From Aegilops tauschii subsp. strangulata (lineage: Eukaryota > Streptophyta > Magnoliopsida > Poales > Poaceae), in the NCBI RefSeq assembly GCF_002575655.3, contig NC_053040.3, forward strand, positions 150,599,148 through 150,663,147: a DNA stretch of 64,000 bases, written 5' to 3'. Each line of letters opens with the position of its first letter. Within the stretch, counting starts at the first letter, position 1. Of the stretch, positions 57,231-64,000 are shown in pieces. Position numbers and translations under genes: made by a program. The notes under the pieces were generated by a model, which was given only the letters and a program-made list of their open reading frames with translations, did no database searches and was not told the DNA's origin.

Positions 57231-58250
57231 AACTACATTGGTGCTCTCAAGGCGGAACAAGAACTCATGAAGGCCAAGGCTTCTCCACCCCAAGCAAACT
57301 TCTCGAAGACCAAGTTCAAAGACGACGAGCATGAGGCTAGTACCACCAAGATGTCCAAGCCCGACGAGCTCCAAGACGATGCTCCCAACTTCGACTTCAC
57401 CGCCATCCCTCTTTGTGGCATTGATGACGCCGAGTCTACTTTGACTCTTTTTCAAGACGGTGTGGCAACGAGTACGACTACGGAGACCCTCAAGAACCAA
57501 CCTTTGGAGGCGAGCGACAAGGTGGCGAGCAAGGATGATGCTTCCATCTTAGGAGGCGAGAGTGATGATGTGCCATCTTCGGCCTTCATCAACGGCGACG
57601 ATGATGAGATGATCGAGCATGGGATTTTCCCTTCGGTCATGGAGGAGAGTGATGATGCGCCATCTTCGGCCTTCATCCATGGTGACGGCGATGAGATGGT
57701 TGAGTATTTCACTTCGACCACGGCGACGTATGATGACTTGAGTGACTTGTGCCACCATATTGAGAGTGAGAGCGAGTTCACCACTAGCCCCATCTATGAT
57801 GAGTTGCCCCAATTCCCATGTGAGGAGAGCCACAACCCCCACCACTTGAGTGAGATGAGTGACTCCACCATATGTGAGATTGAGTGCACCTACCTTGAGG
57901 GAGTGAGTGAACCACCACATAGAGAGAGTGTGATAGTTGATAGGTCTCGTGAGGCCATTTGCACTTCTAACAACTTGACCTCTACCTCTATTGTGTCTTC
58001 TCATTTGGTGCTAGGTCCCATATATGATGACGCGCCGACTCGCGACGACTTCGTCCTTCCTTTGGAAAAGACGATGGCCATGGTGGAACATGATGCACCC
58101 CCCACATGGTTCCATCAAGTTGATGATGATGACCACCATTTGGTCTTTCCCACCTCACCTACACCACTTGAGTGGAATGAACAAGGTAACATAGGTGAAG
58201 GTGATGCTCTAGTCCCACTAGTGGACATTCTTGACATTGATCTTGCATGA
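57231..58250 (+). CDS. Element E acidic reading frame following gag (no known domain)
   Basis: It continues from gag in another frame (EQELMKAKASPPQANFSK) to a TGA at 58248-58250. It is rich in Asp, Glu and Ser, with a duplicated motif: DDVPSSAFINGDDDEMIEHG (about 57565) and DDAPSSAFIHGDGDEMVEYF (about 57652). No protease D(S/T)G, RT or integrase motif is present. It was probably once fused to gag and to the next frame as one long polyprotein. Function unknown. Confidence 0.5.
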   Translation, partial: NYIGALKAEQELMKAKASPPQANFSKTKFKDDEHEASTTKMSKPDELQDDAPNFDFTAIPLCGIDDAESTLTLFQDGVATSTTTETLKNQPLEASDKVASKDDASILGGESDDVPSSAFINGDDDEMIEHGIFPSVMEESDDAPSSAFIHGDGDEMVEYFTSTTATYDDLSDLCHHIESESEFTTSPIYDELPQFPCEESHNPHHLSEMSDSTICEIECTYLEGVSEPPHRESVIVDRSREAICTSNNLTSTSIVSSHLVLGPIYDDAPTRDDFVLPLEKTMAMVEHDAPPTWFHQVDDDDHHLVFPTSPTPLEWNEQGNIGEGDALVPLVDILDIDLA

Positions 58251-60892
58251 TGTTGATCAACCTATTACCATGCTTCATTCTAGTATGATTTCCCCATGCG
58301 ATGATTTACCCATTTATGATGAGTTTGATGATTGTCATGTGGAGTCTATTAGTTGTGATGCAATGTTACATAGGATTTCTTGTGACAATTCTCTAGGTCA
58401 CATCATGTTTGACATTCCGCTTGACTTGTCATATGCTATGCATGAGATCAATCATATGTCATATTTGCAATCTCTTCATAGTGACTATGCATATGCCATT
58501 AAAATAAACCCAATTTGCACATATGGCATAGATGACAAGCCCTTGGTTATTGGCATTTGTTTTTCTTGTGATGACATTGATATGCTTCCTTTGCATCATT
58601 TATCTCATATGCCATGCCATGACCACCTAGCTTCGGATATGCATTGTTTTGGATGTTGTCCATTTTATCCATATGATGTTTCCAATATTGCTCATGAGGA
58701 GACCCCCATAGTTTCCTCACACATTTTAGGAGATTTTGATCAATCCCATTCATTGCATCATCCCAATACTTGTGTGCACAATATGCTCCCCATGAATAAA
58801 CATGCTATTGATGTGCCATATACTTCTATGCTAAATTTGCATCCCCATCGTGTCATACACAATAACTATTCTTTCATGATGGATGACATGTTCTTATACC
58901 ATGCATCAAATTTGTTTGAGCGATGCTTATCTTGTGCTAACACTCACGTGCACATGCACATCATGATGGATGATGTGTACATTTACCACACGCACAATTT
59001 CTTTGGTTTGTGTCTCTTTTGTGTAGGTACCCATGAACATTTGTCAACCTCACAATCCCATGAGTTGACAAAACGAGCTCTAGAGAGCAATGATGACTTG
59101 GGATCCCATGGATTGCCTTTCCCACCGCTCACTTCGCGCAAACATTTCGTGCATTTCTTTTAAATGGCCCTCATATGGTTATGGGTTGTTGTCCATTATA
59201 TATCCTTTGCCCATCTTTCCATGTTCACTTTGTGTGATATGCCCATTCCTATGCCTTTGCCATGCATTTGTGACCCATGCTTTGCATTACACATGATGAT
59301 TGATTCTAGTACTTGTATGTGTATTTGCAAGCGTGTTGGAGATATTGTTTGTTATTGCCATGATTGCTTTGTGCCCCATGCCTATGATGATACTATGATA
59401 TTGATTTGTGTTCGTGCTTGCGATATGTCATGTACATTGCCTATGCCTATTCTTTGCTCACATGACATGATTGCCATGATTTCCTCGCTCCACTAGTTTG
59501 CATGACTTGATTACTATTGCTTGCCTTGCTGCATCACCAATGATTTATACTTGCTCACTTCATGCGGTTGATGACAACTATCTACATGCTTTGCACATGA
59601 TTCTTATTGCTTCTTGTCATACATCTCCATATGTTGCCTCTCTCATGATAGATGATTTGACATGTATTGAGTGCAACAATGTTTCTAATCTTGCTAATGA
59701 GCTTGCCCTCATAGCATTCTCACATATATTTGGAGATTTTGACATATTCCTCGTGAAGCATGCTTGTCTTACCTCTTTGCACCATATACCTAGTGCCATG
59801 GATATTGCCATTGTTGCATCATAGTATTCATGCACTTGTGCTTCTAATGGTTATGTGCAAAAGAAGAGAACCATCATGATGGATGATGTGTTTATCTACC
59901 ATGCGCATACGTTCTTTGTTTTGTTGTGTGCATGTGTAGGATACTTGGACTTTGTGTCGACTTCCGCTTCACGTGAGTTGACCATTCGAGCTCTTGAGAG
60001 CGAACCACCTTCTACCACGACGATTCTACATCGCACTTGCTTGTGATTCGGCATTGTGAAGGACGCACAAGGACACACTTTCACGGTGATATCCTTCTCT
60101 TTTGAGAACCCCCAAACCATGATCATGAATATTATGGATCATACTACTTGTGTTGCTTTCCCCATGAGACTTATTGTTCATCTTGGATCACTTGATTGCA
60201 CACTTGTTAGAGATCTTGCTTCGACTTGTCATTTTAACCATTCCATGCATCATGATATATATGCCTTGTGTGTTGCATCCAATTCTTGGATTATTTGCTC
60301 CTCTCATATGTTTGGTTGCAACAATGTCATCACTTCACATATGCCATGTCCCATTGCTTATCACATGATTGACTTGATTGCCTCACACATGATGAACAAT
60401 TGCTCTTTCTATTGTGTTGAGTGCCACACTATGTTCACTACACCCTATGCACATTATGCTTGGATTGTCTTGCACTTGACCTATGTGTTTAGACATCTCA
60501 TTTTCTTGGGTGTTGTGAATGATTCATATGCCTACCATAGACCTTTCATTGAGCAATTTGTGAATGCTTGCTATGACCTTGAGGTAGATGCTTCTCTTGT
60601 CAAACATATTTGCCTCTCTACCTCCCATTTGCATACTTGTTTCCATGTTGTCCTTGATTGTGCTCAATTCATATACTTACATGCCATGTCACAATCCTTT
60701 GTCAAACCATATGCTACGCTTGATGACAACACTTGTTTGGTGCATCACCTCTTGAATGCTTGGTTTTGCACTAACGCTAACCGCATTTGTTTTCCAAGTG
60801 CTTGTTCTCCTTGCTCCTTTCGAAGGAATCACGAGATGGTGCGACATTGGAGAGTGCCCACTTCAAGCTTCAAGATGATGAGAACTTGGTGA
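58231..60892 (+). pseudogene. Element E Cys/His/Met/Asp-rich reading frame in the pol position (unassigned, broken)
   Basis: A nearly continuous reading frame of about 880 codons. Frame 1 runs from 58231 to 59496 with a TAA at 59161; then frame 2 runs from 59498 to 60892 with stops at about 59822 and 60044. The protein is very rich in Cys, His, Met and Asp (for example MPCHDHLASDMHCFGCCPFY). An internal module is duplicated: SNIAHEE..SHILGDFD with MMDDVYIYHTHNFF..RALES (58681-59090), and SNLANEL..SHIFGDFD with MMDDVFIYHAHTFF..RALES (59684-60004). A third MMDD copy is at 58872. I recognise no family, and it is not pol. Confidence 0.5.
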
Positions 60893-60965
60893 TCGACCAC
60901 TCCTACATGGCGACGCCATCTCTTTCCCATGGTGATTTGGTTTTCGATCCGAGGTCGGATCTTTC

Positions 60966-60980
60966 CCAAGGGGGAGGGGA
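60966..60980 (+). other. Element E polypurine tract
   Basis: CCAAGGGGGAGGGGA directly precedes the 3' LTR. Confidence 0.88.
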
Positions 60981-61907
60981 TGATGCGGAGCATCCTCTGG
61001 ACATCACCATGTCAAGAGTCCATTCGGCAAGTGACACATGCGACATCTACTTCTCATACATAAAGGTGAATCTTCTCCTTTACACGTGTTCACTTGACCC
61101 CTTCGAGGATGGTATACTACTTGACACTTCTCCCGTGGGAATGCATAGGTATTGTCGGAGCTTCACGCATGTCGAGGAGGAGTGCAAGCGCTAAGGAACG
61201 ACTACACCGTCCGCGAGGGAAGCATGGAAGAGAAGGAGGAAGAAGACCCAGGACGAGCGGTACTACCGCCCAAACCAAGCGGTACTAACGCTAGAGGCCC
61301 CCAAGCGGCACTACCGCCGAACTTCCGCTCTACTGCCACTCAACCCGACAAACTCCTGTGCTCGAGCGACCCGGGTCCGGTACTACCGCCCAGTCCAAGC
61401 GGCACTACCGCTTACAAGCGGTACTACCGCCCTCCCAAGCGGTACTACCGCTCTGCCTGTGCGCAGCCACGGGCCTTTGGCCTTGTATCCCTCTCCCACT
61501 TACCCCTTTGTGGCTAAGACTATAAATAGACCACCTCCACCTCCTTTCTAGGGTTAGCAAAGTAGTAGCTCATTAGAGATAGAGCTTTGCTCATCCATAT
61601 CGGATCTACTCCATGAGAGAGACCGCGGCCCCTCTACGGAGAAGATCCACCTTGGATTCAAGACCCCTCACGGGAAGATCCCCTCGTGGATTCAAGACCT
61701 CCTCATGGAGATGAACCTTACCTTGTATCTTTCCCTTTGTTGTTCATGTACCTTGTGGATCTTGTGTGTTTGATTGTCTAGTGGATGTGTGATTGGACTT
61801 GTTCTTGAGTGTTTCCCCTTATGATTTCTCTCCGTTCTTCCCCGTGTTCTTCGCGGGATCCGCTCCTTTCGTGAAAGATCGGCTGTATAGGGTTCCACCC
61901 TACATCA
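60981..61907 (+). repeat. Element E 3' LTR
   Basis: 927 bp. Compared with the 5' LTR it lacks 11 bp in two places near 61840 and has about 20 substitutions. TATA at 61521-61528. Confidence 0.93.
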
Positions 61908-61928
61908 GGTCATGCATTGGAGTTGGCC

Positions 61929-62250
61929 TTACAAGTGGGACCGCGGTTGAGGAAACCGACTATCGGCAAACCCCCGCCTCGGCCGCCGCGCGATGGCTGT
62001 GTTGGAGAAATGACGAGGTTGAAGAGATTGTTGTAGCACAGGCTCCAAGAAATATGGTGTCAGATGGAAGTCATGCTGGTGGCGTATGCCGTACTCCTCG
62101 ACGTGAATGCTTGTTCTGGCCCATGCCACCCTACTACTCCTACTACTTATAGTAGTAGTATCGAGGATTCGAGGTGCTTGTTACGTACAGCGAACACATT
62201 AACATATGGCCCACCTGACACTGTGGCCAAATTTCCTGGAGTCTGTGCTA
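61929..62250 (+). repeat. Copy 2 of the duplicated non-coding segment (partner 38517-38770)
   Basis: Same block order as copy 1. It has an extra stretch of about 60 bp (around 62140-62215) containing the imperfect palindrome CTACTACTTATAGTAGTAG. Confidence 0.75.
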
Positions 62251-62617
62251 GGTTAAAAAGTGTTCTTTGTGAGGATGGGTGGCTGGTCTCAAGTTTAAAA
62301 CTTGTTGTATTACGTACGTAGACGTAGAGATAGTGGAGCATGTGAAGCTAGTACAAATAGTGTACTATTGTTGATTGGCCTCACCCGATAACCTGTTGCA
62401 ATGCACGTACACTTACGTATTCGGAAAATATTGTTTTGCCTCCTCGCAGCACCCACTCAGAAAAGCGACTCGAAAGCCATTCATAAATTTAGTAAGTTTA
62501 TCACAGGCATATCATTTTATTACATACAACAGGTCATATACCCACAACGACAACGAGGATACATTATAAATTCTAAATTTTTCATCACACAACAAATAAC
62601 AAGCAATGAAATGAACT
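62251..62617. other. 3' flank of the DUF295-type gene, nothing recognised
   Basis: No coding segment. It would hold the 3' UTR of the minus-strand gene. Confidence 0.5.
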
Positions 62618-64000
62618 TCAACTCAACCAATCCTCGGCGTTGGAAACGCTTGCTTTGGACCACAAGTGATTCTCTGGGAAGGGCCAGCTACTATCAATCT
62701 CGAGACCAACGCAGGACTGACCGTCTAGGCTGAAGCGGCCTACTATATCACGACCAGGGTAGGGAACCACCGCAATGTCCGACGTATAAATACAGTTGCT
62801 TCTCATAAATGGTAGTAACGTTGTGTCAACAGCAGTTGGATCGCCTTTCACCATCATTGGATAGTTTTGTCCAAGGAAGAGCGAATTTGCTCCAAGACTA
62901 TGAATACTGTACCAGGGAGAAGGTGTTGGCGCTAGCACACTAGTATCCATCCCGAATACCATGCAACGGGTGTTGGAATAGGTCCGGAGAGTGCGACCAT
63001 GGGAGACAACACCTGCTCCCTTAGTAGTAACATCAGTAGTGGGCTATATACAGACAAGAAGTGGTGATCCATTGGAATTAGTTGCCAGCTGCCAGTGAGC
63101 ATATGGGCCCTGCTCGTCCTCATGCTCGTGATCATCACCATCGTCATCTCCCCCTTGGTTATAAACATTTTCAAGTATAGGTGGTGGAATGTTCACAGGA
63201 TCTTGGAAACACAAGAAGAAGGTTAATTAGTAGAGAAGGGAAACTTGCTAACTCGCATGCATGTGGATGAAACAATTATAATTACGGTGGAAGACAAACG
63301 TACCGAAACTACGAGGATCCCATGCAAAAACAGTGCCACGAGTGGTGGCAGCAAACACAAGACCCTCGTATTCAATTGCATCACAGTACACATTCGTGAA
63401 TAGAAACTGATTTTTGAGCAATATCCATCCAGTCAAACCACGAAGGACGGCAACAAACTTGTCGAAGATAGCAACAACTTGATAGTTCTTGTAATTCCAA
63501 GAGCGGTTGGGAACTCGAGAAATGGCTATCTTCCGTAGACGACAGTCACCATGATCATATTTGAACGTATGTAGATCATCTGTGTGCTCAACCTCAGGGC
63601 ACTCGAAGATTTTTGGAAGTGGAATCCGCTGACGAGTGTACACATTCACAAGTTCCCATTCGCAATTGTTCCCAATATAAACAACCCAATCTCCATTTGG
63701 GCCTGCCCAAGCCTTGCCCTCAAGCGATGGCATCTTAACATCATATGTATCATTATCAAGCGGCATCAACTTGCACAAGGCGAGGCTTCCCTCGTCCCCG
63801 CGCCAGTCAGCAGGGTCATGGCGAAGAAGATAGGGGAGATCAAACCGCTCCTGGACCCTTGGGTTCCTTGTAATGATGTTATTAGTTGAGTCGAGAATGT
63901 TCTTGAACGAACCCGCCATGCTAGCCGAGGTGATGACGTCGCACCGATCAATGAGTTCCCCCACCACGTCATCTTTCAGATCGGGGCAAGAATAACAGGG
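62618..64000 (-). CDS. DUF295 / F-box SKIP23-like protein gene, 5' end outside window, interrupted by a premature stop
   Basis: Exon 1 (64000-63304) is open to the window edge, so the N-terminus is missing; DDVVGELIDRCDVI resembles the end of an F-box. Then WAGPNGDWVVYIGNNCEWEL, YQVVAIFDKFVAVLRGLTGW and EYEGLVFAATTRGTVFAWDP fit the beta-propeller-like DUF295 domain. A donor (G|GTACGT, 63303) and an acceptor (TTCCAAG, 63202) give a 102-bp intron and keep the frame. Exon 2 (63201-62618) has PYAHWQLATNSNGSPLLVC, an in-frame TAG at 63046-63044, then TTDVTTKGAGVVSHGRTLRT and RDIVGRFSLDGQSCVGLEID, ending at TGA 62618. If translated, the product would stop at 63046, about 195 codons early. DUF295 proteins are large grass families of unclear role. 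Confidence 0.7.

Larger units (their letters stand above)
39659..61907 (+). mobile_element. Element E: non-autonomous LTR retrotransposon with gag and an unusual long reading frame, interrupted by element F
   Basis: LTRs are 39659-40596 (938 bp) and 60981-61907 (927 bp), with termini TGATGCGG...ATCA. The target duplication is GGTCG at 39654-39658 and GGTCA at 61908-61912, a single C/G-to-A change at a CpG. A PBS and a strong polypurine tract are present. Without element F the element is about 8.3 kb. Gag is recognisable (56366-57230), but protease, RT, RNase H and integrase motifs are absent; a Cys/His/Met/Asp-rich frame takes their place. Roughly 20 substitutions and two indels separate the LTRs. 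It is presumably mobilised by a Gypsy partner (inference from the gag type). Confidence 0.88.

Overview
The window is plant nuclear DNA from a Triticeae grass genome (wheat, Aegilops or a close relative). The main evidence is a complete Copia element of the BARE1/WIS/Angela group, together with long-LTR and Tat-lineage Gypsy elements, Stowaway-type MITEs and broken F-box-type genes with plant introns. No bacterial, organellar, rRNA or tRNA feature was seen.

Layout. (1) 1-29727 is one long-LTR retrotransposon on the + strand (element A, LARD/Sukkula-like). Its 5' LTR enters from outside the window; its internal domain (22591-25446) shows no gag-pol; its 3' LTR is 25447-29727. The 5' LTR is split at 2719/22488 by element B, a Tat-lineage Gypsy element on the minus strand (2720-22487, TSD GGATG). 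Element B is split in turn by element C, an Angela-type Copia on the minus strand (10880-19586, TSD GATTG). (2) 29728-39658 is a gene-poor island with simple repeats, a tandem duplication of about 0.96 kb carrying a MITE, a three-exon F-box/FBD pseudogene (34004-36451) and an unrecognised broken reading frame near 37.7-38.2 kb. (3) 39659-61907 is element E, a + strand LTR element with a gag-like protein and a long unusual reading frame but no pol. It contains element F, a + strand Tat Gypsy element (41466-55383, TSD GGTAT). (4) 61908-64000 holds the displaced right flank and a minus-strand DUF295-type gene running off the window.

Hand-counted LTR differences agree with the nesting order: B about 4.2 %, C about 3.0 %, E about 2.2 %, F about 1.7 %. 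Most polyproteins are broken by stops and frameshifts. B has also lost reverse transcriptase, RNase H and the integrase N-terminus in a single deletion.

The most notable biology is in elements B and F. Each carries, downstream of integrase, an intron-containing gene on the strand opposite to gag-pol, with its own TATA box, a conserved domain order (transposase_28-like, acidic/Lys linker, coiled coil, C-terminal helical domain, acidic tail) and an intron at the same place. Element E is the second candidate: its gag is followed, where pol should be, by a Cys/His/Met/Asp-rich frame containing a duplicated module that I cannot assign to any family. The third is the patchwork identity of the two LTRs of element A (1698 bp without a difference, then about 5 % divergence).
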